Assembly: GCF_016937515.1 (NCBI RefSeq)
Contig: NZ_JAFHKM010000002.1
Location: forward strand, 4,273,001 to 4,337,000
Source: Cohnella algarum
GTDB taxonomy: Bacteria; Bacillota; Bacilli; Paenibacillales; Paenibacillaceae
Reading direction: 5' to 3'
Length of the DNA: 64,000 nucleotides
The translations under genes were made by a program, and so were the position numbers. Positions 54,343 through 63,505 of the stretch are shown piece after piece. The stretch's first letter is position 1; each line of letters opens with the position of its first letter. The notes beneath the pieces are model-generated. The model saw nothing but the letters and a program-made list of their open reading frames with translations, searched no databases and had not been told where the DNA came from.

Positions 54343-56184
54343 ATGCATCAAAGAGATCGGATTCGAAATATCGCCATTATCGCGCACGTCGACCACGGGA
54401 AAACGACGCTGGTCGATCAACTGCTGCGCCAATCCGGCACATTTCGGGACAATGAGCAAGTGCAGGAGCGCGCAATGGACTCGAACGATCTGGAGCGGGA
54501 ACGCGGCATTACGATCCTGGCGAAAAACACGGCGGTCCACTATAAAGACTATTTGATCAACATCGTCGATACGCCCGGACACGCCGACTTCGGAGGCGAG
54601 GTCGAGCGAATCATGAAAATGGTCGACGGCGTGCTGCTCGTCGTCGACGCGTTCGAAGGCTGCATGCCGCAAACGAAATTCGTATTGCGCAAGGCGCTGG
54701 AAGCGGGACTTACCCCGATCGTCGTCGTCAACAAAATCGACCGCCCCGCGGCCCGTCCGGCCGAAGTCGTCGACGAAGTGCTCGAGCTGTTCATCGAGCT
54801 CGAAGCGAACGACGATCAACTGGATTTTCCGGTCGTCTACGCCTCCGGCCTCAACGGGATCGCGAGCATGGACGCTTCCGAGCTCGGCACGACGATGGAG
54901 CCCCTTTACGAAACGATCGTCGGGCATATCCCGTCGCCGACCGAGGATACGGAGCAGCCGCTGCAGTTTCTCGTTACGCTGCTCGACTATAACGAATATT
55001 TGGGGCGCATTCCGATCGGCCGGGTGAACCGCGGCAAAATCCGCCAGGGCCAGCCGGTCGCCGTCCTTGACCGCGAAGGCAAAATCCGCCAGGCCCGCAT
55101 CGAAAAGCTGTTCGGCTTCCAAGGGCTGAAGCGCGTGGAAATGGAAGAAGCGGCCGCCGGCGACATCATCGCCATTGCGGGCATAAAGGACGTCAACATC
55201 GGCGAAACGATCGCCGATTTGGCGAATCCGGAGGCGCTGCCGGTACTGAAGATCGACGAGCCGACGCTGCAGATGACGTTCATCGTCAACAACAGCCCGT
55301 TTGCCGGCCGCGAGGGCAAATTCGTCACGTCCCGCAAGCTGCGCGAGCGGCTGTTCAAGGAGCTGGAAACGGACGTCAGCCTCCGCGTGGAAGAAACGGA
55401 CAGCCCGGACGCGTTCATCGTGAGCGGCCGCGGCGAGCTGCACCTCGGCATTTTGATCGAGAATATGCGCCGCGAAGGCTACGAGCTGCAGGTGTCCAAG
55501 CCGGAAGTCATCGTTCGCGAGATCGACGGCGTGAAGAGCGAACCGATCGAGCGCTTGCTGATCGACGTGCCGGAGGAGAGCATGGGCAGCGTCATGGAAA
55601 GCCTGGGCACCCGCAAAGCCGAAATGGTCAATATGATCAACAACGGCAACGGCCAGGTGCGCCTGGAGTTTCTGATCCCCGCCCGCGGGCTGATCGGGTA
55701 CCGGACGAATTTCCTTACGCTGACGCGCGGCTACGGGGTCATGAACCATGCGTTCGACCACTACGGTCCGGTCGTCGGCGGGCAGGTCGGCGGACGCCAC
55801 CAGGGCGTGCTGATCGCCAGCGAAACGGGCACCTCGACGATGTACGGCATGCTGAGCGTCGAGGACCGGGGCATCCTGTTCGTCAATCCGGGCACGGAAA
55901 TTTACGAGGGCATGATCGTCGGCGAGCATACTCGCGATAACGACATCATCGTCAACATCTGCAAGGAAAAGGCCCTCAACAACATCCGGACGGCAACGAA
56001 GGAAGAGACGGTGAAGCTGAAGACGCCTCGCCTCATGTCGATGGAAGAAGCGCTCGAATATTTGAACGACGACGAATATTGCGAAATTACGCCGAAGTCG
56101 ATTCGCCTGCGCAAAAAGTACTTGAACAAAGGCGAGCGCGACCGGTTCGAAAAGCAGCGGAAAATGGCGGAGTCGGGCGTATAA
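54343..56184 (+). CDS. typA: Ribosome-associated GTPase TypA/BipA
   Basis: 613-residue translational GTPase related to EF-G, important for ribosome assembly and stress or cold adaptation. G motifs are [30 protein letters not shown] and [13 protein letters not shown]. The C-terminal BipA-specific domain includes [23 protein letters not shown] 54343 follows AGGAG; the upstream in-frame ATG 54328 overlaps that RBS. Followed by ylaH, as in B. subtilis. Confidence 0.97.
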   Translation: MHQRDRIRNIAIIAHVDHGKTTLVDQLLRQSGTFRDNEQVQERAMDSNDLERERGITILAKNTAVHYKDYLINIVDTPGHADFGGEVERIMKMVDGVLLVVDAFEGCMPQTKFVLRKALEAGLTPIVVVNKIDRPAARPAEVVDEVLELFIELEANDDQLDFPVVYASGLNGIASMDASELGTTMEPLYETIVGHIPSPTEDTEQPLQFLVTLLDYNEYLGRIPIGRVNRGKIRQGQPVAVLDREGKIRQARIEKLFGFQGLKRVEMEEAAAGDIIAIAGIKDVNIGETIADLANPEALPVLKIDEPTLQMTFIVNNSPFAGREGKFVTSRKLRERLFKELETDVSLRVEETDSPDAFIVSGRGELHLGILIENMRREGYELQVSKPEVIVREIDGVKSEPIERLLIDVPEESMGSVMESLGTRKAEMVNMINNGNGQVRLEFLIPARGLIGYRTNFLTLTRGYGVMNHAFDHYGPVVGGQVGGRHQGVLIASETGTSTMYGMLSVEDRGILFVNPGTEIYEGMIVGEHTRDNDIIVNICKEKALNNIRTATKEETVKLKTPRLMSMEEALEYLNDDEYCEITPKSIRLRKKYLNKGERDRFEKQRKMAESGV

Positions 56185-56230
56185 TCCTGTCCCGGCTCGC
56201 CGCTGAACGCAGCCAAAGGGGGAACAAGCC

Positions 56231-56542
56231 GTGCAGACGTGGTTTCAGGAGCATCCGCTCATCTCCTATATCCTGATCCTGGCGTTTACGATTTATATTT
56301 TCAACGCCGTCTTTCGGCCCGGGCGTCTGCCGATTTTGAAGGAAATCCTGGTTTACGTCATGATGGCGCTCGGTTGCCTGGTGCTGCTGGTGCTGCAAAT
56401 CGACAAGCTGCCGATCATTCAGTGCATGGGCGTCGCCGTCATCATGATGCTCATGCTGCGCTTGCGCCAGCTGTACGACAAGCTCCGCAAGCCGAAGGAT
56501 GGCGGGGACAAGCCTTCGGCCGAGGCCTCCGAATCCAGGTAG
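56231..56542 (+). CDS. ylaH: YlaH-like membrane protein
   Basis: 103 residues with three hydrophobic helices (ISYILILAFTIYIFNAVF, EILVYVMMALGCLVLLVLQI, IIQCMGVAVIMMLMLRL) and a charged C-terminal tail. The sequence and its position after typA identify the YlaH family. GTG 56231 follows AAGGGGGAACAAGCC. Function unknown. Confidence 0.88.
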   Translation: MQTWFQEHPLISYILILAFTIYIFNAVFRPGRLPILKEILVYVMMALGCLVLLVLQIDKLPIIQCMGVAVIMMLMLRLRQLYDKLRKPKDGGDKPSAEASESR

Positions 56543-56610
56543 TTGACCATGTAAGCGAAAGCGAATAGCGAATCTCGCATGCGGCCTTGCCGAGCGCGGA
56601 GGGATCGGAA

Positions 56611-56910
56611 ATGCGTCTGAACGATGCGCTGTTCTATTGGCTCCAAACGAAGCTGATGACCGAAATTCGCCCCGACGACGAAGCCGCGCGGGGTTCGCTT
56701 CGCTTTTTTGCGCAAATTTTGTCGGAAGATCACGGGCTGGCGTCGGTTGAAGTCGATTCAAGCGATGCCGCCAAATATCGCGTTTCCTATCGGGCGAAAG
56801 ACGGAACGGCCCGCGAAGTCCGGTTCGACCGCGAAGCGGCCGAGCAGCTCGCGGCCGACCTGTACGGCCATGCTTCGATAGAAGACGGAGAGTCAGAGGT
56901 GAACGAATGA
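56611..56910 (+). CDS. Small acidic protein of unknown function
   Basis: 99 residues, soluble, rich in Asp and Glu toward the end (YGHASIEDGESEVNE). It begins MRLNDALFYWLQTKLMTEIR and looks like an alpha/beta fold. ATG 56611 follows GGAGGGATC. Its stop overlaps the start of the LCP gene by 4 bases, so the two are coupled. I do not recognise a family. Confidence 0.75.
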   Translation: MRLNDALFYWLQTKLMTEIRPDDEAARGSLRFFAQILSEDHGLASVEVDSSDAAKYRVSYRAKDGTAREVRFDREAAEQLAADLYGHASIEDGESEVNE

Positions 56911-58007
56911 ACGCGAACGCACCGTTGCCGCCGCGAGCCCGTCAAACGCCTCCGCGCAAAACGTCGGCAACCCCGAAAAAGAAAAAACCGAAACGGCGCA
57001 AGTGGGTCGTCGCCCTGCTTTCGTTTTTTGCCGTCGTCATTTTGGGCCTGGGCTTGTTCGCCGGGTATTTGTATCTGGAATTGAATAAAACGCTGGACGA
57101 TATCGCGTTGCCGGAAGGGCCGGATTCGAAGCCGATCGCTTCCGCCGACAGCGCCCAGGTGAAGCCGGTTTCGATGGTTTTGCTCGGCCTTGACAGCCGC
57201 GAAGGCACCGGGACGCTGAACACGGACGTGCTGATGGTCGCCGCGTTCAACCCGAAATCGAATACGGCCACGGTCGTGTCGATTCCGCGCGACTCGCTGC
57301 TGGACATCGACGGATACAAGCAGCGGAAGGCGAACGCCTACTATGCCAATTTTTACGCGGGCAAGCGGGATGAAGGGCTAAGCAGCGACGATGCTTATAC
57401 GTACGCCCGAAGCGAAATGCGCGACATGTTCGGCGAGTTTTTCGGCGTGCCGTTCGACTATACCGCCATTATCAATTTCAAAGGATTCTCCGACGTCGTC
57501 GACGCGCTCGGCGGCATCAAAGTCTACGTCGACCAGGATATGTACTATACCGATTCGGCGGACGGAACGAAGATCGACTTGAAGAAAGGCGAGCAAACGC
57601 TCGACGGCGAAGACGCGCTCGGCTTCGTCCGCTACCGGAAGTCCAAGGGCGGCAGAACGCCGGAGTCGAGCGACTTCGCGCGGAACGACCGCCAGGCCCG
57701 CGTGCTGGCCGCCATCACCGACGAAATGAAATCGCTCGGCGGGGTGACGAAGCTCGGGAAGGTGATCAGCGCCGTAGGCGACAACATGACGACCGACATT
57801 CCGCGCGAGCAGATCACCAATCTGTTGAAGGCCTATTACGATCTCGACTCCAGCCAGATCCGGTTTATTCCGCTCGAAGGCAGCTGGAGGAGCCCTTACG
57901 TTTATTTGAACGACAGCAGCGTCGAGAAAGCGAAGGCCGCCCTGGCGGAGGAGCTTTCGCCCGAAGGGCGCCAGGCTGGCGCGGCAACGCCCTCCGCCGC
58001 CGGTTAA
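56907..58007 (+). CDS. LytR-CpsA-Psr (LCP) family protein
   Basis: 366-residue membrane-anchored LCP phosphotransferase, attaching teichoic acid or other glycopolymers to peptidoglycan. A Pro/Lys-rich cytoplasmic tail precedes one membrane helix (WVVALLSFFAVVILGLGLFA). The LCP domain shows VLLGLDSREGTGTLNTDVLM, TVVSIPRDSLLDID and LGFVRYRKSKGGRTPESSDF with the conserved Asp and Arg residues. A disordered Ala/Gly/Pro tail closes it. Confidence 0.94.
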   Translation: MNANAPLPPRARQTPPRKTSATPKKKKPKRRKWVVALLSFFAVVILGLGLFAGYLYLELNKTLDDIALPEGPDSKPIASADSAQVKPVSMVLLGLDSREGTGTLNTDVLMVAAFNPKSNTATVVSIPRDSLLDIDGYKQRKANAYYANFYAGKRDEGLSSDDAYTYARSEMRDMFGEFFGVPFDYTAIINFKGFSDVVDALGGIKVYVDQDMYYTDSADGTKIDLKKGEQTLDGEDALGFVRYRKSKGGRTPESSDFARNDRQARVLAAITDEMKSLGGVTKLGKVISAVGDNMTTDIPREQITNLLKAYYDLDSSQIRFIPLEGSWRSPYVYLNDSSVEKAKAALAEELSPEGRQAGAATPSAAG

Positions 58008-58025
58008 TTCGGGACGGCCGCTTAC

Positions 58026-58055
58026 TTGGAAACGCCTCGGAGCGTGTGGTATAAT
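58026..58055 (+). promoter_or_regulatory. Promoter upstream of a very small ORF
   Basis: TTGGAA at 58026-58031 and a perfect TATAAT at 58050-58055 with 18-bp spacing. Confidence 0.7.
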
Positions 58056-58087
58056 GAGGCCATGAACAGCTGCGAGGAGGTCTGCCA

Positions 58088-58219
58088 ATGGCGGTGCGCG
58101 TCTTCATTCATCCCGACTCGGGAAAGCTTCCCGCCGTTGTCGCAGCTCCGTTGCCTTGCGGTTCGGCCGACCGTTTACATGGACAAGTTTTCGTTAACAT
58201 GCGCAAAAAAGCCCAGTGA
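58088..58219 (+). CDS. Possible 43-residue small protein
   Basis: Small ORF starting at ATG 58088, 5 bases after GAGGAGGT. The product begins MAVRVFIHPDSGKLPAVVAA and ends GQVFVNMRKKAQ. It has its own promoter (TATAAT at 58050) and its stop lies within the first arm of a perfect terminator, so promoter, RBS, ORF and terminator form a compact unit. An alternative is a small regulatory RNA. No family recognised. Confidence 0.6.
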   Translation: MAVRVFIHPDSGKLPAVVAAPLPCGSADRLHGQVFVNMRKKAQ

Positions 58220-58239
58220 ATTTCGCTGGGCTTTTTTGC
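58203..58239 (+). terminator. Bidirectional terminator between the small ORF and ylaJ
   Basis: AAAAAAGCCCAG and CTGGGCTTTTTT form a near-perfect stem with a TGAATTTCG loop; T-runs follow on both strands. Confidence 0.88.
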
Positions 58240-58273
58240 GTCTTTCGGGAAGGTTGACGACCTGGCCGACTTG

Positions 58274-58870
58274 CTAACGGGAGGTGCGGCGATGGCCGTT
58301 TTGAACCGAATTCGTCTCTTGCTGCCGGACGGAATCGTCGATATCCGGGGATGCGGGCGGGATGATGCTGCGCGGCATTTGCGGCACGAGCCGGCCGACG
58401 ATGTCCGCGAGCTCTTCGGCAAATCCGGCGATCGGGCGCCCTTGGTTCGCGTCCTGCCGGATTTCCCGAATCCGCTGGGCGAGGTCGACGTCGGCCGTGA
58501 CCAGCGCGTCTACCCCGTAAGGGTCTTTGCGGAACGCTTCCGCAACGGCGTATTTAACCGTTCCGACCCGCGATCGCTCCATCTTCGGTTCCACGTCGAT
58601 GCCGACGATCGCGTAATTGCCGAACACGACGCAGTTGGCGCCCCTGACGCCCTGAACGCCCGCCGCGAGCTGCTCCAGATGCGCGGCAACCGCCTGCGGA
58701 TCCGTAATCTCCCTTCTCGCCGCGTCGGCCGGCTGTTCGTCCTGCGCTTCGAGACGGTTTGCCGGCGGTTCGGGCGCCGCTTGTTTCGCAGCGCAGCCTG
58801 CGGCCCCTGAAGCCAGGGAAGCGAGCATCAGGCAGACCGCAAGTCGAGATCCGTAACGCTGCCATTGCAT
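58274..58870 (-). CDS. ylaJ: YhcN/YlaJ family sporulation lipoprotein
   Basis: 198-residue lipoprotein. A signal peptide (SRLAVCLMLASLASGAAGC) ends in the lipobox GAAGC. The domain ANCVVFGNYAIVGIDVEPKM plus VGTVKYAVAEAFRKDPYGVD is typical of the YhcN/YlaJ family, found in spore-related membranes. ATG 58870 sits 6 bases after AAGGTG; GTG 58879 overlaps the RBS. Divergent from the PIN-PhoH gene, whereas in B. subtilis ylaJ and ylaK are co-oriented. Confidence 0.88.
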   Translation of the reverse strand: MQWQRYGSRLAVCLMLASLASGAAGCAAKQAAPEPPANRLEAQDEQPADAARREITDPQAVAAHLEQLAAGVQGVRGANCVVFGNYAIVGIDVEPKMERSRVGTVKYAVAEAFRKDPYGVDALVTADVDLAQRIREIRQDANQGRPIAGFAEELADIVGRLVPQMPRSIIPPASPDIDDSVRQQETNSVQNGHRRTSR

Positions 58871-58970
58871 GATTTTCACCTTCTTCGTTTGGTTGCTTTT
58901 CTTATTGTCCCCTGTCGTCCGGCTCCTATGTAAACACGCGAAAATTCGTCGAACCCGGGAGGGACCACCC

Positions 58971-60305
58971 GTGAAAAAAATTTACGTACTCGATACGAAT
59001 GTGCTGCTGCACGATCCGCTGGCGATGTTTTCTTTCGAGGAGAACGTGGTTGTCATCCCGTCGGTCGTACTGGAGGAAATCGACTCCAAAAAACGGCTGG
59101 CCGACGAAATCGGGCGCAACGCCCGCTTCGTATCCCGGGAACTGGACCGCATGCGCGGACTCGGGCATTTGCATAACGGCGTCCCGCTGGAAGGCGGCGG
59201 TCAGCTCAAGGTGGAAATGAATCACCGCCGGTTCGTCCGGGTTCAGGAGCTGTTCGGGGAAATGACGAACGACAACCGCATTTTGGCGGTTGCGCTCAAT
59301 TATCATATGGAGGAGCAGGAGCGCGGGGAAGAAGGAAGCCCCGTCATTCTCGTCAGCAAAGACGTGCTCGTGCGCGTCAAAGCCGACGTGCTCGGCATCC
59401 ATGCCGAGGACTACTTGTCGGACCGCACCGTGTCCCCCTCCGACCAATATACGGGGCACGCGACGCTGCGGGTCCATCCTTCGATCATCGACGAGTTTTA
59501 TACGTACCGTTTCCTCGATATTCAAAGCCTGGGGCCGGGCGTTCATTTGCACCCGAACGAATTCGTCATTTTGCGCGACGAGCTCGGCACTTCCAAATCG
59601 GCGTTGCTGAAGGTCAGCCAGGACGGGCAGCGGCTCGATCCGCTGCACCTCGGCAACGATCCCGTCTGGGGCATCACCGCGCGAAACGCGCAGCAGCGCA
59701 TGGCGCTCGAACTGCTGCTGAACGACGACATCCCGCTCGTTACGCTGACCGGCCGCGCCGGAACGGGGAAGACGCTCATTACCCTTGCCGCGGGCCTCAT
59801 GAAGGTCGAGGACGAGCACAAATTCAAAAAGCTGCTGATCGCCCGTCCCGTCGTGCCGATGGGCAAGGATATCGGGTATTTGCCGGGAGAGAAAGAGGAG
59901 AAGCTGCGTCCGTGGATGCAGCCGATTTACGATAATCTGGAGTTTCTGTTCGATACGAAAAAGTCGGGCGATCTCGACAAAATTTTAATGGGTCTCGGCA
60001 GCATCCAGGTCGAAGCGCTCACGTACATTCGCGGCCGTTCCATTCCGGGGCAGTTCATCATAATCGATGAAGCGCAAAATTTAAGCCGCCACGAGGTGAA
60101 GACGATCGTTTCCCGCGTCGGCGAAAACAGCAAAATCGTGCTGCTGGGCGACCCTGAGCAGATCGACCACCCGTACCTGGACGCGCAGAGCAACGGGCTG
60201 ACGTACTTGGTGGAGCAGTTCAGAGGAGAGGGCATTAGCGGCCACGTCACCCTGGAAAAGGGCGAGCGCTCGCGCCTCGCGCAGCTCGCCGCCGAAAGGC
60301 TGTGA
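58971..60305 (+). CDS. ylaK: PIN domain-PhoH family ATPase (YlaK-like)
   Basis: 444-residue fusion of an N-terminal PIN RNase domain and a PhoH ATPase. PIN acidic residues are visible in KIYVLDTNVLLHDPLAMF, VVLEEIDSKKR and TNDNRILAVAL. The PhoH half has Walker A TGRAGTGKT and PGQFIIIDEAQNLSRHEVKT. It may act as an RNA helicase-nuclease. GTG 58971 follows GGGAGGGA and gives the family N-terminus. It converges on the gene at 60316 with a 10-bp gap. Confidence 0.95.
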   Translation: MKKIYVLDTNVLLHDPLAMFSFEENVVVIPSVVLEEIDSKKRLADEIGRNARFVSRELDRMRGLGHLHNGVPLEGGGQLKVEMNHRRFVRVQELFGEMTNDNRILAVALNYHMEEQERGEEGSPVILVSKDVLVRVKADVLGIHAEDYLSDRTVSPSDQYTGHATLRVHPSIIDEFYTYRFLDIQSLGPGVHLHPNEFVILRDELGTSKSALLKVSQDGQRLDPLHLGNDPVWGITARNAQQRMALELLLNDDIPLVTLTGRAGTGKTLITLAAGLMKVEDEHKFKKLLIARPVVPMGKDIGYLPGEKEEKLRPWMQPIYDNLEFLFDTKKSGDLDKILMGLGSIQVEALTYIRGRSIPGQFIIIDEAQNLSRHEVKTIVSRVGENSKIVLLGDPEQIDHPYLDAQSNGLTYLVEQFRGEGISGHVTLEKGERSRLAQLAAERL

Positions 60306-60315
60306 ACCGGCCGGA

Positions 60316-60810
60316 TTACTCATCCAGCCACTCCGTCCGGCAGCCGTAGGCGCGCGCGATTCGGTCGGCCAGCTCTTGAAGCCCGCCGTCGATCGCGAAC
60401 GCCGTACGGCCGTCCGCCTCGATCGAGCAGACGAGATGCTCCTCCAATTGCCATCGGGCCGGCGCGATCGAGGCGTCCGGCTCCGATTCCGCAAGCCGGA
60501 ACAAAGCCGTCGACGTCAAGTCGAGGTAGGCGTTGCCGGCGCGCGATTCGAAGCCGTAATCGTCGAAAAGGCCGGTCCGGACGACGCCGTTTTCCGGCAG
60601 TTCAAGCAGCGGACGAGGCTCGAACGCGACGTTGTACCGCGTCAGAAATTGTTCGACGGAGGGGAGATGTTCCCGCTTGTCGAAAATGAGCAGCTCCTTG
60701 TGCCGGTCGTATAGCGGAGCGCGCTCGGCGATTCCTTTGACGATCTGGGCATAGAACCCCGGAAGCTTATTTTCCGGAAGCGTCATGCTCAGGCCGAATT
60801 TTTTTTCCAT
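60316..60810 (-). CDS. Soluble protein of unknown function
   Basis: 164 residues from ATG 60810, which follows GGGAGGGAAC. The product begins MEKKFGLSMTLPENKLPGFY and contains HKELLIFDKREHLPSVEQFL and VRTGLFDDYGFESRAGNAYL. It is acidic, without signal or membrane segments. Its position beside ylaK recalls ylaL of B. subtilis, but I cannot confirm the identity. The longer frame to 60948 lacks an RBS. Confidence 0.7.
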   Translation of the reverse strand: MEKKFGLSMTLPENKLPGFYAQIVKGIAERAPLYDRHKELLIFDKREHLPSVEQFLTRYNVAFEPRPLLELPENGVVRTGLFDDYGFESRAGNAYLDLTSTALFRLAESEPDASIAPARWQLEEHLVCSIEADGRTAFAIDGGLQELADRIARAYGCRTEWLDE

Positions 60811-60966
60811 CCGTTTGTTCCCTCCCTTCATGCTTTGAGGCGTATCGGACGGTTCGTCGCCCGAATGGCTCGGCGGCAGGCTGAAGCGTTTGCAAAAAAG
60901 CGAGACATTCCTGATCTTACCTGATATCATAGGAAAATGGCAACACAAGCATGAGGAGTGAGCGGT

Positions 60967-62268
60967 GTGAAGAGTCGCAAATCGAGCGTCGTTCTCGTGC
61001 TGCTGGCAATAGCCGTTCTATTGCTGTCGCTTTGGGATTCCGCTCCCGCCCCGACGACGGAGTCGATTTTGACGAGCGAAGGCGGGGAAGCATCCCCGCC
61101 CGCGGCGGACGAGCAGGAGCCGAACGCGGAGCTCAAAGTCACGGCGGTCGCGAGCAGCTCCGATTTCGCCGCATTGTCCCGCCAGAACGAGTCGTTTCGG
61201 CTCCGCTATCCCGACATCCGCGTCGAGCTCGCCCGAATGGATCCGGCCGAAGCCGACCTGCTGTGGGAACGGGAACTGTGGAGCGCCGAAGACTCGGACC
61301 TGTGGCTCGTGCCGAACGAACGCGTCAAAGCGCTCGCGGTGGCGGGGGAGCTAATGCCGGCCGACGGCGTGTTCGTCGGGGAGGCGATATCGGAACCGTT
61401 CGACGTTCTCCTCTCGCAAGTGCGGTGGAACGGCTACATATGGGGCGTGCCCCGCGATATGGATCCGCATGTCATCGTTTGGAATCGCGAAACCCTTCGC
61501 GAGCTCGGAAACGATGCGGATCCGCTTTCCGTGCCGCTTTCGCTTGCGGAATGGCGGGAACTGGCGTTAAAGCTGGCCGAAACCGGCGGGGACGCGGATT
61601 GGCTTGCGATCGACGATACCGATCCGCTTGCCCTGCTCGCATGGGTCGGATCCGCGGCCAGGCTGCGGGAAGACGCGGTGCTGGACGGGACGAGCTGGAC
61701 CGGAAGCGGGGAAGCCTTCGAGCAGGCGCTTTCGCTGCTGGCGGAATTCCGCGAGGGCGTCCGCACGGGCCCGCAAAACGCCGCCTTCTGGCGAACGTTC
61801 GCGGAAGAGGGCGTGGCGGCGGTCGCCAGGCATTCCGAAGCGCTGCTGGCGCTGGATGCCTTGCCGGAAGCGGCTTCGGACCGCCTTCACTTGGACCGCT
61901 CCTCGTGGGAGCGCGCGTTCGTATGGCCGGGCGGCCAAAGCTTCGTGCTGTCCGCCAAATCGCAGCATGAAGAAGCGGCCCAATTATGGGCCGCCGAAAT
62001 GACGAGCAAAGACAATCAACTGCAAAACTACCGCGATTCGCGCAAGCTGCCCGTCTATCGTTCTCTCTTTTCGGCTGCCGGCAGCGTTCCGATTCCGCTG
62101 CACGAGGCGGGAACGGGCGCGTTTCCGAATATGCCCGCGCTCGCTTCGGGGCCGAACGCCGCCGAACGGCTAAGCGAGCTCGGCGCGGCATGGAACGGCC
62201 TGATGGACGGTTCCGTAACGGTGGAGGACTGGAAACGGCTCGACCCGGGGCTATTTGCCGATTTTTAA
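60967..62268 (+). CDS. Extracellular solute-binding-like protein
   Basis: 433 residues from GTG 60967 after ATGAGGAG. An N-terminal hydrophobic segment (SSVVLVLLAIAVLLLSLWDS) has no lipobox Cys, so it is either anchored or cleaved. The rest resembles family 1 ABC-transporter solute-binding proteins: LWLVPNERVKALAVAGELMP, WNGYIWGVPRDMDPHVIVWN and RKLPVYRSLFS. No permease or ATPase gene is nearby, so it could be an orphan receptor. It overlaps the next convergent gene by 18 bp. Confidence 0.75.
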   Translation: MKSRKSSVVLVLLAIAVLLLSLWDSAPAPTTESILTSEGGEASPPAADEQEPNAELKVTAVASSSDFAALSRQNESFRLRYPDIRVELARMDPAEADLLWERELWSAEDSDLWLVPNERVKALAVAGELMPADGVFVGEAISEPFDVLLSQVRWNGYIWGVPRDMDPHVIVWNRETLRELGNDADPLSVPLSLAEWRELALKLAETGGDADWLAIDDTDPLALLAWVGSAARLREDAVLDGTSWTGSGEAFEQALSLLAEFREGVRTGPQNAAFWRTFAEEGVAAVARHSEALLALDALPEAASDRLHLDRSSWERAFVWPGGQSFVLSAKSQHEEAAQLWAAEMTSKDNQLQNYRDSRKLPVYRSLFSAAGSVPIPLHEAGTGAFPNMPALASGPNAAERLSELGAAWNGLMDGSVTVEDWKRLDPGLFADF

Positions 62269-63342
62269 GCCGACGACCAGTTCCCCCTCTTGAATGTCCA
62301 CCGTGTCCGCCGTCACGTACTTGATCAGCCGTTGCGGATAAAAACCGAGATCGAATTCCCGTTCCAAATCGGCCCTCGTCGTGTCGGGCAGCTCCAAGCC
62401 GTTGAACACGAGCTTGTCGACATGAAACAGAATGGCGTTTTGCGGCTCGTTTTCGAGTGTATAATGGCCTTCGATCCGCACGCTCAGGCTGCCGTTGTCG
62501 CCTTCGAGCACCATTTTTCCCGGTACGAACGAAATCTCGAATTGCTCGAATCGCCCGTCCTCGCTTCGAATGAACTCGTTGAGCTGCTCGTCGGTGACGG
62601 TAATCGTCGCCTTCAGTCCGCTAGTCTTCATGATGCCGGGGTTTTGCTGAATCCAATCCGGCAAGCGGCCCATCGCTTTCGACAGCGCGCGGAAATGTTC
62701 GCGAACTTCGTATAAGCCGACGTTGCGCCAGTAGGCCTGCATTTCGTTCATCAACTGCCGCAAATACGCTTCCTGCCCGCTGCCCGCGAGGGCTTCGTCG
62801 ACTTCTTGCCGCAAAGCCGTTATCCGGTCGCGCTGGGCGATCAGGGCGTTCTCGACCTCGGAAAGCTCCGTCTTGCTCTTCGCAAGGGCCTCGTAGCTCT
62901 GGCGCAGCCGATCGTATTCTTCCTGGTACGCGAGCAGGGCTTCGCGGTCGGAGCGGAAGACGAGCTCCATGAGCTCCCACGTCCGGAGCAGCTCGGAAAG
63001 CGATCCCGCATTCAAAATTCCGGACAACAGAATATCCTTTTGACCCATATAATAAGAGCGCAAGGCGCGGCCGGCCTTTTCCCGGTGGGCCGCAATCTCG
63101 ATTTCCTGCCGGGCCAGTTCCGTTTCGCTATGGATGATGTCTCGCTCGGCTTCGGTTCTCAGGCTTCCGATCCGTTCGATTTCCCGTTCGAGCTCGGTCA
63201 CGGATAAACTTTTTTCCAGCAGTTCCCTCGTTTGTTCGGGGATTTCGGCCGGATCGGCGTAAACGGGAACGAGAGCCCCGGTTCGCGTCAATGCCGCAAG
63301 GAGCAGCAATAACGGCAAGCCAATCCCTATCAATCGTCGCAT
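62251..63342 (-). CDS. Secreted or anchored coiled-coil protein, function unknown
   Basis: 363 residues. A signal sequence (LIGIGLPLLLLLAALTRTGA) is followed by a long coiled coil at residues about 35-190 (LEREIERIGSLRTEAERDII; LRQSYEALAKSKTELSEVEN). The C-terminal domain is beta-rich (KATITVTDEQLNEFIRSEDG; GNGLELPD-type end). The coiled coil resembles those of cell-wall hydrolase regulators, but no hydrolase domain is present. The RBS AAAGGAGG precedes ATG 63342. Confidence 0.75.
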   Translation of the reverse strand: MRRLIGIGLPLLLLLAALTRTGALVPVYADPAEIPEQTRELLEKSLSVTELEREIERIGSLRTEAERDIIHSETELARQEIEIAAHREKAGRALRSYYMGQKDILLSGILNAGSLSELLRTWELMELVFRSDREALLAYQEEYDRLRQSYEALAKSKTELSEVENALIAQRDRITALRQEVDEALAGSGQEAYLRQLMNEMQAYWRNVGLYEVREHFRALSKAMGRLPDWIQQNPGIMKTSGLKATITVTDEQLNEFIRSEDGRFEQFEISFVPGKMVLEGDNGSLSVRIEGHYTLENEPQNAILFHVDKLVFNGLELPDTTRADLEREFDLGFYPQRLIKYVTADTVDIQEGELVVGLKIGK

Positions 63343-63505
63343 CGGGGCCTCCTTTCTGCGGCGGACGAGCGGCGAGGGTAGTTCAACCTATGTCCGAACC
63401 GCCGAATTTAGAAGCGCGTCCGGTATTTGTTCCTTCGCCGAGGGCGGCTTTGTCACGACTTTTATTATAATCGCTTGGCAATGTCAGGGAAAGGAGCCGG
63501 CAGCG

